Shown here one piece after another: positions 34,613-43,401 of a DNA stretch of 64,000 bases. Positions within the stretch are counted from its first letter, which is position 1, and the number at the start of each line of letters is the position of its first letter. Origin of the DNA: SHZI01 sp041396045 (lineage in GTDB: Bacteria > Pseudomonadota > Gammaproteobacteria > Steroidobacterales > GCA-2729495); the NCBI GenBank assembly GCA_041396045.1, contig JAWKZI010000008.1, positions 62,001 through 126,000 on the forward strand, given 5' to 3'. The position numbers and the translations under genes were made by a program. The notes under the pieces are model-generated. The model searched no databases and was not told the DNA's origin. It saw nothing but the letters and a program-made list of their open reading frames with translations.

Positions 34613-35890
34613 TTAGAGCCCCGGTACAACGCCGACGCGGTAGTCAGCCCCAACCAGGCCGACACCATAAATCTCGTCTGGACCTTTCCGGCCCAGATCC
34701 TGGGCGCGCGCAGCCAGTCGCGCGCGGGCAGACGCCGGATCTCCAGCCTCAAGTTCAATAGCCAGCAGTCCGGCAACCAGCGGTGCGGCGAATGAAGTGC
34801 CCCGGACAGCAACGCCTGCTGCCTCGCTGTCGCTTGCCGCAAGATTGATGCCCGGCGCTGCGAAGGCCACGTGGGAACCACGGCAGGCCTCGATCAAGAC
34901 GCGGTTGTTGTCATCGACGCCGGTCACGCCGATCACACCAGGGTATGCCGCAGGGTAGAGAGGCCGCGCAGCCGGGCCGTCGTTACCGACCGCCGCGACG
35001 ACCAGAGTCCCGCGTGCTACCAGGCGTCCGACGACCATCTCCAGAGTTGCGTTGGCCTGACCTACCAGGCTGATGTTGATGACAGGCACGCCGTTCGCGG
35101 CGAGCCACGCGAAGGCCTCCGCGAGCGCCAACACGTTCCCGCCAGTGGGCACACCACAGTAGACGTCCGCGGCGTAAAGCCTTGCCCCCGGCGACACGCC
35201 TCGGACCGGCTTGCCCGTCCCCACCAACAGCGAGGCGACCGCAGTACCATGGGTACTGGTCACGATCTGGCCGGCGCAGCCCCAGCGCTGGATACGGCGC
35301 TGATCGAAGCCCAGGCTAGCATCGCCTACCCCGCCGTCCACGAGTCCCAACGCGACAGTGCCGGCCGGCACGCTTGCGGCCTCGCGAGCACTGGACACGG
35401 CAACCATATCTATAGCCGCGCCAGCGCGGCTATAGATATGGTTATAGTCGTAGACCCCCTCAGGGAATTTTCGGCGCAACTCACGCAAGGCCTGCTGCGG
35501 GGTGCGGCCGCGCGGCGTAGCGATTGCCGCTATATCCAGATCCAAATTCGCCAGATGAGTGGTCCGCAGTACGACATAGCCAGAAGCCTGCAGCCGATCG
35601 AGCAGGGATACCGGCGGCGTCAGAACCAGAACTTCTCCCCTCACGACGGCCTCGCCCCTGGTATCGAGAGTCAGCAGGTCATGGTGCTTCCGGACCAGGC
35701 GCCGGATATCCACCAGACGTGTAGTCCGCAGCGGCTCGTCCGGCAGTGCAAGGTTTCCCGGCAGTTCCGCAACGCGGGCGCCCGGCAGAGTCGGCAATTC
35801 AAGCGGCAGGGATGGCCCCGATACCTGAGCCTGGGCGCCGAACGCGCTCAGCAGCATGATGGCAGCAATGTTGGCACTTGGACGGAACAC
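34613..35890 (-). CDS. Exported subtilisin-like (S8) serine protease
   Basis: 425 residues from GTG 35890, which has GGGAGGT at 35898-35904 and starts a signal-like sequence (FRPSANIAAIMLLSAFGAQA). An alternative ATG at 36016 would add a Cys-rich leader but leaves only 44 bases to the divergent sigma gene. The catalytic triad is D185 (LGLVDGG), H214 (STHGTAVASLL) and S366 (GTSFAAPLVAG), with oxyanion Asn in VGNDGPAA. A region of about 130 residues before the catalytic domain could be a propeptide. It is divergent from an ECF sigma/anti-sigma pair, suggesting that these regulate it. A perfect 19-bp inverted repeat lies inside the gene at 35402-35443. Confidence 0.85.
   Translation of the reverse strand: MFRPSANIAAIMLLSAFGAQAQVSGPSLPLELPTLPGARVAELPGNLALPDEPLRTTRLVDIRRLVRKHHDLLTLDTRGEAVVRGEVLVLTPPVSLLDRLQASGYVVLRTTHLANLDLDIAAIATPRGRTPQQALRELRRKFPEGVYDYNHIYSRAGAAIDMVAVSSAREAASVPAGTVALGLVDGGVGDASLGFDQRRIQRWGCAGQIVTSTHGTAVASLLVGTGKPVRGVSPGARLYAADVYCGVPTGGNVLALAEAFAWLAANGVPVINISLVGQANATLEMVVGRLVARGTLVVAAVGNDGPAARPLYPAAYPGVIGVTGVDDNNRVLIEACRGSHVAFAAPGINLAASDSEAAGVAVRGTSFAAPLVAGLLAIELEAGDPASARARLAARAQDLGRKGPDEIYGVGLVGADYRVGVVPGL
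35402..35443. repeat. Perfect 19-bp inverted repeat inside the S8 protease gene
   Basis: AACCATATCTATAGCCGCG (35402-35420), loop CCAG, then its exact reverse complement (35425-35443). It encodes part of a conserved-looking YDYNHIYSRAGAAIDMV stretch between propeptide and catalytic domain. Confidence 0.85.
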
Positions 35891-36060
35891 GCGGCCGACC
35901 TCCCGGGGCCCGGTAAGGCTACCGATGCTAGCATCGGACTCCGACTGTCCACGGCAACGCGCCGCACAGCATTCGCATTCTGATTGCAGGCAGGACTTGA
36001 AGGGGCACACAGCCATGGAAGAAATCTCCGGTTCCGGTCGTTTATCTGTCAGGTAGACGA

Positions 36061-36567
36061 ATGAGCCCCGTGAAAACTTCCACGCAGCGCGAGCTCGTCG
36101 AACTGTTGCCCCGGTTACGGCGCTTCGCGCGGGCATTGACCCGTCACCCGGCGGATGCCGACGACCTTGTTCAACTGGCCCTTGAGCGTGCACTGATGAA
36201 TATGAATCAGCCTAAGCCGGACTCCCGCATGGACAGCTGGATGTTCCGCATCATTCGCAATGCCTGGATCGACGAGACCAGGGCACGCGGCCGGTGGAAT
36301 ACCGTGCTGGCCCCCGAAGAGGCCGGGCAAAACGTCGGCGATGCTTCGGCCGCCGACGGCGTTAACCTGCTGTCGATGCAACAGGCGATGGCGACACTCC
36401 CGGAGGAACAGCGCAGCGCCGTGGCGCTCGTACTCATCGAAGGCCTCTCCTACAAACAGGCAGCAGCCACCCTTGAAGTGCCGGTCGGCACGCTGACGAG
36501 CCGGCTCGCACGTGGCAGGGAAGCGCTGCAAGCGTTGCTGGGCAGCGATGCGGGAGGGAAGCAATGA
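36061..36567 (+). CDS. ECF-family RNA polymerase sigma factor
   Basis: 168 residues with sigma region 2 (HPADADDLVQLALERAL and SWMFRIIRNAWIDETRAR) and region 4 helix-turn-helix (LPEEQRSAVALVLIEGLSYKQAAATLEVPVGTLTSRLARGR; only its core LEVPVGTLTSRLARGR is needed for recognition). It directs transcription to a small regulon, very likely its own operon and the divergent protease gene. The stop overlaps the anti-sigma start (ATGA). Confidence 0.92.
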   Translation: MSPVKTSTQRELVELLPRLRRFARALTRHPADADDLVQLALERALMNMNQPKPDSRMDSWMFRIIRNAWIDETRARGRWNTVLAPEEAGQNVGDASAADGVNLLSMQQAMATLPEEQRSAVALVLIEGLSYKQAAATLEVPVGTLTSRLARGREALQALLGSDAGGKQ

Positions 36568-37262
36568 CGATCGCAGACGACACACTGATGGCCTACGCCG
36601 ACGGCGAACTCGACGCAGCTGCCGCCTCCGTGGTGGAGGCCGAAATCGCGATCAATCCGACGACTGCCGAGCGCGTGAGCCACTACCGGCGGCAACGTAC
36701 GCTACTCAAGACGCAGTTTGACAGCGTTCTCACCGAGCCCGTGCCGTCGCATCTCGTTGCGGCAGCCCTGGGCATCCCAACGATCGCTCCGCGGCGACGG
36801 TGGGCGCTGCCGGAGCTGGGTGCCATGGCGGCGAGCCTGCTTCTGGGCGTGGTCGACGCCTGGGGACTTTTGCGGGGTGACGGCAGTGAGCCGGCCATCG
36901 TGGCGAATGGCGCCGGACTGGAGGCTCGGGGCGCGCTTGCGCACGCCCTGTCGGAAGATCTGGCCGCTGCTGATGGAACTGTGGCGGTGGGCTTGTCTTT
37001 CCGCGACCGGTCGGGCAATTACTGTCGGACCTTTACACTGACAGGTGCGGACCCTACAGCGGGATTAGCCTGTCGCGGCCCGGATGGATGGCAGATACAA
37101 ATGGCAACGCGGGCCGCTGGTGACGCGCCGGGTACAACATACCGGCCGGCCGGCAGCGCCATGCCAGAAGCATTGCGCCACGCAGTAGAGCAACGTATCG
37201 CAGGTGAACCGCTCGACGCGAAGCAGGAATCAGCCGCGCGAGACCGTGGTTGGCGTGATTGA
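36564..37262 (+). CDS. Transmembrane anti-sigma factor
   Basis: 232 residues. The N-terminal cytoplasmic part begins IADDTLMAYADGELDAAAAS, the usual anti-sigma opening. A single membrane segment lies near residues 88-108 (ALPELGAMAASLLLGVVDAW). The periplasmic C-terminal domain contains two Cys (NYCRTFTL and LACRGPDGW). It lacks the zinc-binding HxxxCxxC motif. The four-base overlap with the sigma gene indicates stoichiometric co-expression. The divergent exported protease might degrade it or respond to the same signal. Confidence 0.85.
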   Translation: MTIADDTLMAYADGELDAAAASVVEAEIAINPTTAERVSHYRRQRTLLKTQFDSVLTEPVPSHLVAAALGIPTIAPRRRWALPELGAMAASLLLGVVDAWGLLRGDGSEPAIVANGAGLEARGALAHALSEDLAAADGTVAVGLSFRDRSGNYCRTFTLTGADPTAGLACRGPDGWQIQMATRAAGDAPGTTYRPAGSAMPEALRHAVEQRIAGEPLDAKQESAARDRGWRD

Positions 37263-37400
37263 GCCGGGTCTTGACGCATCCGATCGGCGATGATGCTCGC
37301 CGTGCAACACTGTTAGGTGCCGCTGAAGGCGCCTTTCAACAATTTATACCTGATTGGTGGCACTTAAACAGGCGTATGCGGCTTCAGGACTCCATCAGAC

Positions 37401-37928
37401 ATGGCAGCTGATATATGCATACGTACATGCTCACCCGGCGACGACCATGCACTTGCAGTCATCGGTCAAGCCACATTCCTTGAGACCTATGCCAGCGTAC
37501 TTGCGGGACCAGACATCCTGGCGTATTGCGCAACTTCTCACTCCATCGACACCTATCGCCGCTGGCTGACAAAGCCTGACTACAAACTCTGGCTCGCGGA
37601 AGTTCGTCCAGGGCATGCGCCCGTTGGCTACATGGTTACAGCACCAGCCGACCTTCCGCTGCCTGATGTTTCACCCCGCGATGTCGAAATAAGGCGTATC
37701 TATGTCTTCAGCAAGTACCAGGGCGGCGGGCTGGGAAAGCGGCTGGCAAATGAGGCCATCGCGGATTCGCGCACGCGCCAGGCGCAGCGATTGCTACTCG
37801 GAGTTTATTCCCGCAATGAGGCGGCGATCGGGTTCTATACGCATATGGGATTCCGTCATTTGGGGACCCGCAAGTTCCAGGTCGGCAGCCAGACCTGTGA
37901 TGACAACATCATGGGGCTGTCACTGTAA
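37401..37928 (+). CDS. GNAT family N-acetyltransferase
   Basis: 175 residues. The acetyl-CoA binding motif is visible as EIRRIYVFSKYQGGGLGKRL (motif A), followed by NEAAIGFYTHMGFRHLG (motif B). Substrate unknown; cytoplasmic. It stands alone between the anti-sigma gene and tam. The start at ATG 37401 gives the normal N-terminal strand. Confidence 0.88.
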   Translation: MAADICIRTCSPGDDHALAVIGQATFLETYASVLAGPDILAYCATSHSIDTYRRWLTKPDYKLWLAEVRPGHAPVGYMVTAPADLPLPDVSPRDVEIRRIYVFSKYQGGGLGKRLANEAIADSRTRQAQRLLLGVYSRNEAAIGFYTHMGFRHLGTRKFQVGSQTCDDNIMGLSL

Positions 37929-38032
37929 CGGCCTGCAATTGACACCAGACCCTGGACGGCACACGATCCGGGACCGTCCAGGGTTCTTGCGCACCGCTGA
38001 CACGGCACGCCAGTCACGCATACAATCCTTCG

Positions 38033-38809
38033 ATGTCGAACTGGAATGCCGAGCACTACCTGAAGTACGGCAACGAGCGAACCCGGCCTGCCGCCGATCT
38101 TGTCGCACGGATACAGCTGAAGGCGCCCGGCACGATTGCAGACCTTGGTTGCGGGCCCGGCAACAGCACACAGTTGCTTTACGACCGTTGGCCAGATGCA
38201 GATGTGACGGGCATCGACAGCTCTCCCGAGATGCTGCAGACCGCGCGCAAGAATTACCCGGAGCACAAGTGGCTGGTCGGCGACATTTCGCAATGGACGC
38301 CAGATCAACCCTTCGACCTGCTTTTTTCCAATGCCGCGCTTCAGTGGTTGGCGAACCATAGCCAGCTTGTTTGCAGACTGTTCGAATTTGTTTCTCCGCA
38401 TGGAGCATTGGCCTTCCAGGTCCCAAGCAGCACCTACGCCACTGTTCGTACCCTGATGCATGAGGTCTCGCGAGAGCCCGAATGGAATGACCGGATGAGC
38501 GCACCGCGCGCAGCGCTGACGATGGAGAGCCCATCGCATTACTACGACGCATTGTCTGGCGTTGCCGGCTCTCTGGATATCTGGGAAACCGAGTACAGTC
38601 ATGTGATGAACTCCACAGGCGCAATCGTCGACTGGATAGCGAGCACCGGGCTTCGGCCTTTTCTGGATGCGCTCGACAACGACGACGAACGCAATGATTT
38701 CTGCAGCCGGCTCCGCAAAGGGGTTGATGCCGCATATGCAATTCGCAGTGACGGCAAAATACTGCTGCCGTTCCGAAGAACCTTCGTGATTGCCTATCGG
38801 GGGGCGTAG
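38033..38809 (+). CDS. tam: Trans-aconitate 2-methyltransferase
   Basis: 258 residues, the typical Tam length. SAM-dependent methyltransferase that detoxifies trans-aconitate, an inhibitor of aconitase. The N-terminus WNAEHYLKYGNERTRPAADL, motif I ADLGCGPGNSTQLL, the acidic DSSPEML of motif II and FSNAALQWLANH are all characteristic. Same strand as the following VOC gene with a five-base gap. Confidence 0.9.
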   Translation: MSNWNAEHYLKYGNERTRPAADLVARIQLKAPGTIADLGCGPGNSTQLLYDRWPDADVTGIDSSPEMLQTARKNYPEHKWLVGDISQWTPDQPFDLLFSNAALQWLANHSQLVCRLFEFVSPHGALAFQVPSSTYATVRTLMHEVSREPEWNDRMSAPRAALTMESPSHYYDALSGVAGSLDIWETEYSHVMNSTGAIVDWIASTGLRPFLDALDNDDERNDFCSRLRKGVDAAYAIRSDGKILLPFRRTFVIAYRGA

Positions 38810-38814
38810 CAACA

Positions 38815-39183
38815 ATGATTGATCATATTGGCCTGGCCGTTGGCGACTACCAAGAGAGCAAATCCTTCTTTTGCCAGGCGCTGGCTCCGCTCGGCGTTGA
38901 ACTGATCACTGAAGTCGAGGGGTGGGCGGGCCTAGGCAGAGGCGGCAAGCCGCTATTCTGGTTCGGCGTGCACACCGAAAGACAACGGCCGATGCATATT
39001 GCATTTACGGCAGAAAGTCGCGAACAGGTCAGGGCGTTTTACCGGGCGGCATTGGCGGCTGGTGGCCAGGACAACGGGCCGCCGGGAATTCGCGGGATTT
39101 ATCATCCAAACTACTATGGCGCCTTCGTTATTGGCCCGGACGGGCACAATATCGAAGCTGTTTGCCATCAGGCTGAATTCTGA
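38815..39183 (+). CDS. VOC family protein
   Basis: 122 residues of the vicinal oxygen chelate fold. MIDHIGLAVGDYQESKSFF holds the first metal-ligand His, MHIAFTAESREQV the second and the C-terminal GPDGHNIEAVCH the Glu. Often annotated as glyoxalase-like; substrate unknown. It follows tam by five bases and may be co-transcribed with it. Confidence 0.82.
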   Translation: MIDHIGLAVGDYQESKSFFCQALAPLGVELITEVEGWAGLGRGGKPLFWFGVHTERQRPMHIAFTAESREQVRAFYRAALAAGGQDNGPPGIRGIYHPNYYGAFVIGPDGHNIEAVCHQAEF

Positions 39184-39204
39184 CCAGTAGCGAGGCTGGA
39201 CCAC

Positions 39205-39654
39205 ATGATGTATCCGACGCTCCTCTTTCTGCATCTGGCTGCTGCCATCATATGGGTCGGCGGAATGTTCTTTGCCTACTATTGCCTGCGCCCTGCTGCC
39301 GGGCAAACCCTGGAACCACCGCTGCGGCTGCCGCTGTGGGTGGCCACCTTCAAACCATTCTTCCGGTATGTGGCCGTCGCGGTTGTCCTGATCGTGGGCA
39401 GTGGCTTCGGCATGATGCTGCCGGTCGGGATGGGCGCATCGCCGCTTGGCTGGCTGCTCATGATGGTGCTTGGGCTGGTGATGGCAGCTGTCTTTGTATA
39501 TGTGTACTGGATCCTGTATCCCGGACTCGTCAGGCACACCGAGGCGGCGGCATGGCCGGCAGCAGCAGCAACACTGAACTCCATCAGGCGCCTGGTTGCA
39601 CTGAATCTGCTGTTGTCAGTTGTCGTTGTCATGGCGGCGGTGTCGGCACGATGA
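39205..39654 (+). CDS. CopD-like four-helix membrane protein
   Basis: 149 residues with four transmembrane helices and the opening LLFLHLAAAIIWVGGMFFAY, which resembles CopD/YcnJ copper-resistance domains where helix-1 His residues bind heme or copper. A second His is in GLVRHTEAA. It may be a copper-uptake or heme-binding membrane protein; the assignment is by motif only. The stop overlaps the ATG of the next VOC gene (ATGA). Confidence 0.7.
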   Translation: MMYPTLLFLHLAAAIIWVGGMFFAYYCLRPAAGQTLEPPLRLPLWVATFKPFFRYVAVAVVLIVGSGFGMMLPVGMGASPLGWLLMMVLGLVMAAVFVYVYWILYPGLVRHTEAAAWPAAAATLNSIRRLVALNLLLSVVVVMAAVSAR

Positions 39655-40058
39655 TCCCGATCCGCGGCATCGACCATGTCGTTCTGCGCGCTGTCAACGT
39701 GGAGGCAATGCTGCGGTTCTATGGTGACGCGCTGGGTTGCACGATCGAGCGCCGCCAGGATGATATCGGCCTGATTCAGCTACGGGCCGGCAGTGCCCTG
39801 ATCGACCTGGTGTCCGTTGAAGGAAAACTGGGCCGCGCCGGCGGCGCAGCACCTGGCACAGAAGGTCGAAACATGGATCACTTCTGCCTCGGCGTGGAGC
39901 CGTTCAACGAGACCACCATTCGCAACCAACTGGCAAAGCACGGCTGGTCCGCCGGACCGGTAGAGCAGCGTTATGGTGCAAACGGCCACGGTCCGTCTAT
40001 GTATGTTGCCGATCCGGAAGGCAATATTGTGGAGCTCAAGGGTCCGCCGAATAGCTGA
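39651..40058 (+). CDS. VOC family protein
   Basis: 135 residues. IRGIDHVVLRAVNVEAMLRF carries the first ligand His, GRNMDHFCLGVEPF the second, and ADPEGNIVELKGPP the Glu, matching the metal site of the vicinal oxygen chelate superfamily. Likely a lyase, isomerase or ring-cleaving enzyme. It is translationally coupled to the CopD-like gene. Confidence 0.83.
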   Translation: MIPIRGIDHVVLRAVNVEAMLRFYGDALGCTIERRQDDIGLIQLRAGSALIDLVSVEGKLGRAGGAAPGTEGRNMDHFCLGVEPFNETTIRNQLAKHGWSAGPVEQRYGANGHGPSMYVADPEGNIVELKGPPNS

Positions 40059-40079
40059 CCTGCATTTCAGAGGTCCCGG

Positions 40080-40418
40080 ATGTCCGCCTATGAGCACGCG
40101 TTGCTGGTTGATGAGACCTCGCGCAAGTCGCGTTTGGATTTGGCAGAGCGCATGCTGGACCGCTGTGAGGGTGTGGTAAAACTGGGTAACGTTTTGGCGC
40201 TCCGGTCTACGCCTGACGCGATTCTCTGCGAGGTCATCGATTCAACGACTGCCGGACATCGCTGTGCCGAGGAGTTCAAGGTGCTAATCGAGAATGCAGC
40301 CCGCTATCTGGATGAATCGAAACTCGCAAGCCACTTGCCACCTCGACCTGTTCAATGGCGGGTGGTAGCAGATGACGGCACCGATGCGGTAGAACTGTGG
40401 CCGGGAACCCGACCATGA
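40080..40418 (+). CDS. Hypothetical protein
   Basis: 112 residues, soluble, with a helix-rich N-terminal half and two Cys (DRCEGVV and HRCAEEF) plus one in AILCEVI; no known family was recognised. GAGGT precedes the ATG at 40080. Its stop overlaps the ATG of the isoprenylcysteine methyltransferase-like gene as ATGA, which makes it a real, coupled gene in spite of its unknown role. Confidence 0.6.
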   Translation: MSAYEHALLVDETSRKSRLDLAERMLDRCEGVVKLGNVLALRSTPDAILCEVIDSTTAGHRCAEEFKVLIENAARYLDESKLASHLPPRPVQWRVVADDGTDAVELWPGTRP

Positions 40419-40876
40419 AATCACTCGAACTGAGGATTCCCCCGCCACTGGTTTTGGTGGCAATTGCAGCCGCCATGTGGTTTATTTCGCGCGTTACGCC
40501 TGTGCTTGAGGTCCCAACGCCCTATCGGAAACTGGTCGCACTGGTGGTTGCCGTGGCAGGCGGCTTCATTTCCTACCGTGGCGTCAGCGCCTTCCGTCTT
40601 GCACAGACGACGCCAAATCCAATGAAACCGGACGAGGCAACCGTCCTGGTGAGTTCGGGCATCTATCGATTCACGCGCAACCCCATGTATCTGGGACTGC
40701 TGTTTATTTTGCTCGCATGGTCGATATTTCTGGCGGCGCCCTGGGTGCTGTTGGGGCCCTTCGCCTTTGTGCTCTTCATCGGCCGCTTCCAGATCCGGCC
40801 AGAAGAGGCCGCGCTTTCCAGATTGTTTGGCGCCGACTATGCCGACTACAAGGCGAAGGTACGCCGGTGGCTGTGA
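40415..40876 (+). CDS. Isoprenylcysteine carboxyl methyltransferase (ICMT)-like membrane protein
   Basis: 153 residues with four to five transmembrane helices. The family signature is visible: VSSGIYRFTRNPMYLGLL in the middle and RPEEAALSRLFGADYADYK near the C-terminus. Bacterial members methylate unknown lipophilic substrates using SAM. Start at ATG 40415 overlaps the preceding stop. Confidence 0.85.
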   Translation: MKSLELRIPPPLVLVAIAAAMWFISRVTPVLEVPTPYRKLVALVVAVAGGFISYRGVSAFRLAQTTPNPMKPDEATVLVSSGIYRFTRNPMYLGLLFILLAWSIFLAAPWVLLGPFAFVLFIGRFQIRPEEAALSRLFGADYADYKAKVRRWL

Positions 40877-40957
40877 GGTCCGGAATCCATTATTTCCAGG
40901 GCGCGCAAGGATTTACGTCGATTCGACACTCGCTGCCTGGGCCTGTGGTGAATTAGT

Positions 40958-41161
40958 GTGGACACTGCACTGCTGCTTTGGGGCGTTTTGTTCAGCTCGA
41001 TCGGGCTGGGCTTTTTCATTTACGGCCGCCGGCAACGAGCCGTGGTACCACTGGTTTGTGGAGTGGCCCTCATGGTAGTGCCGTACTTCCTGTCGAGCGC
41101 CACACTGCTGGTCATCGTTGGCATTGCGCTGGCCGCCATTCCGTATTTTCTCAGGATCTAG
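40958..41161 (+). CDS. Small membrane protein, 67 residues
   Basis: Starts at GTG 40958. Nearly the whole protein is hydrophobic, with probably three short helices (LLLWGVLFSSIGLGFFIYG, VVPLVCGVALMVVPYFL, LLVIVGIALAAIPYFL) and a GRRQR basic loop between the first two. A conserved small protein of this type is familiar from other proteobacteria, without known function. It is followed after 23 bases by the YjdF-like gene. Confidence 0.65.
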   Translation: MDTALLLWGVLFSSIGLGFFIYGRRQRAVVPLVCGVALMVVPYFLSSATLLVIVGIALAAIPYFLRI

Positions 41162-41184
41162 ACAGCATGCAGGAACTTCCGGAC

Positions 41185-41817
41185 ATGAATCGAACCCCCT
41201 GGCTGTTGACCGGCCTGGTCGTGCTGATCGCCCTGTTGATCCTGTCCGGCCTTCAGCCCTTCGACCGGGCCACATGGATCATGGAAGTACTGCCGGTCAT
41301 TATTGCCGTACCGATCCTGTGGACGACCTACCGCCGCTTCCCGCTCACGACACTGCTGTATGTCTGCATATTCGTTCATGCCCTGGTATTGATGATGGGC
41401 GGCGCCTACACCTATGCCCGCGTACCGCTCGGTTTCGAGATCGCCGACCTGCTGGGAGTCACGCGCAATCCCTACGACAAGATCGGGCATTTCTTCCAGG
41501 GCTTCGTGCCAGCACTGGCGGCCCGTGAGATTTTGATTCGTGGTGCCTACGTGCGCGGCCGGAAAATGCTGTCGTTTCTCGTGGTGTGCGTCGTCCTGGC
41601 TATCAGTGCTACCTACGAATTTCTGGAATGGGGCACGGCTCTGGCGGTCGGCAAAGGTGCCGACGACTTTCTCGGCACACAGGGGGACGTGTGGGATACC
41701 CAGTCGGACATGTTCTGCGCACTAATCGGGGCACTCGTAGCGCTGGTATTTTTTGCACGCGTACATGACCGGCAGATTAGCCGCCTGGCAAAGCAATCGA
41801 ACGCTGATAGCGTCTGA
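41185..41817 (+). CDS. DUF2238 (YjdF family) membrane protein
   Basis: 210 residues with about six transmembrane helices. Conserved family segments are YDKIGHFFQGFVPALAAREI and the acidic motif ATYEFLEWGTALAVGK followed by DDFLGTQGDVWDTQSDMFCA. Function unknown. I prefer ATG 41185, which has AGGAA at a good distance; ATG 41167 would add six residues. Confidence 0.82.
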   Translation: MNRTPWLLTGLVVLIALLILSGLQPFDRATWIMEVLPVIIAVPILWTTYRRFPLTTLLYVCIFVHALVLMMGGAYTYARVPLGFEIADLLGVTRNPYDKIGHFFQGFVPALAAREILIRGAYVRGRKMLSFLVVCVVLAISATYEFLEWGTALAVGKGADDFLGTQGDVWDTQSDMFCALIGALVALVFFARVHDRQISRLAKQSNADSV

Positions 41818-41840
41818 AGGTACTCCTGCGGGCGTAGTGG

Positions 41841-43331
41841 CTAGCGTTTCATCGCGTCAAAAAAGTCCACGTTCTTCTTGGAGTCCTGCATCTTCGACAG
41901 CAGGAACTCCACAGCCGCGAGCTCATCCATCGGGTGCAGGACCTTGCGCAGGATCCACATCTTCTGCAGCTCGTCTTCCTTGGTGAGCAGTTCCTCACGC
42001 CGGGTACCCGAGCGGTTGATGTTGATGGCAGGGAACACACGCTTCTCGGCAATGCGCCGATCCAGGTGGATTTCCATGTTGCCGGTGCCCTTGAATTCCT
42101 CGTAGATCACGTCGTCCATCTTGGAGCCGGTGTCGATCAGGGCGGTGGCCAGGATCGTCAGGCTGCCACCTTCCTCGATGTTGCGGGCGGCACCAAAGAA
42201 ACGTTTGGGGCGGTGGAGCGCGTTGGCATCCACGCCGCCGGTGAGTACCTTGCCGGAGGATGGCACCACGGTGTTGTAGGCGCGGGCAAGGCGTGTGATG
42301 GAGTCGAGCAGAATCACGACATCCTTCTTGTGCTCGACCAGGCGCTTGGCTTTTTCGATCACCATTTCGGCGACCTGCACATGGCGGCTGGCAGGTTCGT
42401 CAAAGGTACTGGACACCACTTCGCCACGCACCGACCGCTCCCACTCCGTGACTTCTTCCGGCCGCTCATCGATAAGCAGCACGATCAGGAAGCACTCCGG
42501 GTGATTGGAAGTGATCGACATTGCGATGTTCTGCAGCAGCATCGTCTTGCCGGCCTTGGGCGGTGAGACGATCAGGCCACGCTGGCCTTTGCCGATTGGT
42601 GCACACAGGTCGATGATGCGGGAAGTCAGGTCTTCCGTGCTGCCGTTCCCCTGCTCCAGACCCAGACGCTTCGTTGGAAACAGCGGCTTCAGGTTCTCGA
42701 ACAGAACCTTGTTGCGCGCGTTCTGCGGGTCGTCGAAGTTGATCTCGCTGACCTTGAGCAGCGCAAAGTAGCGCTCGCTTTCCTTGGGTGGGCGGATCAG
42801 CCCGGAAACGGTGTCGCCGGTGCGCAGATTGAAGCGGCGGATCTGGCTTGGAGATACGTAGATGTCGTCGGGACCGGCAAGATAGGAACTGTCAGCCGAC
42901 CGCAGAAATCCGAAACCGTCCTGCAGAATCTCCAGCACACCGTCGGCGAAGATGTTCTCGCCGCTCTGGGCGTGGGCCTTGAGGATCGCAAAGATGATGT
43001 CCTGCTTGCGGGACCGGGCCATACCGTCCAGGCCCATCGATTCAGCCATCGCGACCAGTTCGCCCGGCGGCTTCATCTTCAATTCGTTGAGGCTCAGGAG
43101 GTTTACACCGCCTTCAAGCTGACTCTTTGGAATTACCTCGTCTTCAGAGAAGGTGACGACCTCGTCGTGATCCATGCGCCGGCGCGGCTGCCGCTTGCCC
43201 ATGTCTTCGTTGCGGTTACGGTGGCCGCCACCGCCGCCTGTGTTACCAGTGTTGCCGGCATTGTTGCCGCCAGTATTGTTGCCGCCGCCCTTGGAGCGAT
43301 TGCGCGCTGAATTGCCGAGATAGCCTCTCAT
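41841..43331 (-). CDS. rho: Transcription termination factor Rho with N-terminal Asn/Gly-rich extension
   Basis: 496 residues against about 419 in E. coli Rho. Hexameric RNA helicase that ends transcription at Rho-dependent sites. The first roughly 75 residues are a low-complexity insertion/extension (GGGNNTGGNNAGNTGNTGGG, then RRRMDHDE). The canonical Rho_N domain (LNELKMKPPGELVAMAESMG), RNA-binding domain (DGFGFLRSADSSYLAGPDDI) and the RecA-like ATPase with P-loop SPPKAGKTMLL and LLIDERPEEVTEW follow. Divergent of rhlB, together with trxA, in the usual gammaproteobacterial order. Confidence 0.97.
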   Translation of the reverse strand: MRGYLGNSARNRSKGGGNNTGGNNAGNTGNTGGGGGHRNRNEDMGKRQPRRRMDHDEVVTFSEDEVIPKSQLEGGVNLLSLNELKMKPPGELVAMAESMGLDGMARSRKQDIIFAILKAHAQSGENIFADGVLEILQDGFGFLRSADSSYLAGPDDIYVSPSQIRRFNLRTGDTVSGLIRPPKESERYFALLKVSEINFDDPQNARNKVLFENLKPLFPTKRLGLEQGNGSTEDLTSRIIDLCAPIGKGQRGLIVSPPKAGKTMLLQNIAMSITSNHPECFLIVLLIDERPEEVTEWERSVRGEVVSSTFDEPASRHVQVAEMVIEKAKRLVEHKKDVVILLDSITRLARAYNTVVPSSGKVLTGGVDANALHRPKRFFGAARNIEEGGSLTILATALIDTGSKMDDVIYEEFKGTGNMEIHLDRRIAEKRVFPAININRSGTRREELLTKEDELQKMWILRKVLHPMDELAAVEFLLSKMQDSKKNVDFFDAMKR

Positions 43332-43401
43332 GCATTAATCCTTGGAAGTGAATCCGAAAAGGTAAGGTTGCAAGCCCGCAGTGTGGCTGCGGGGAGTTCG
43401 T

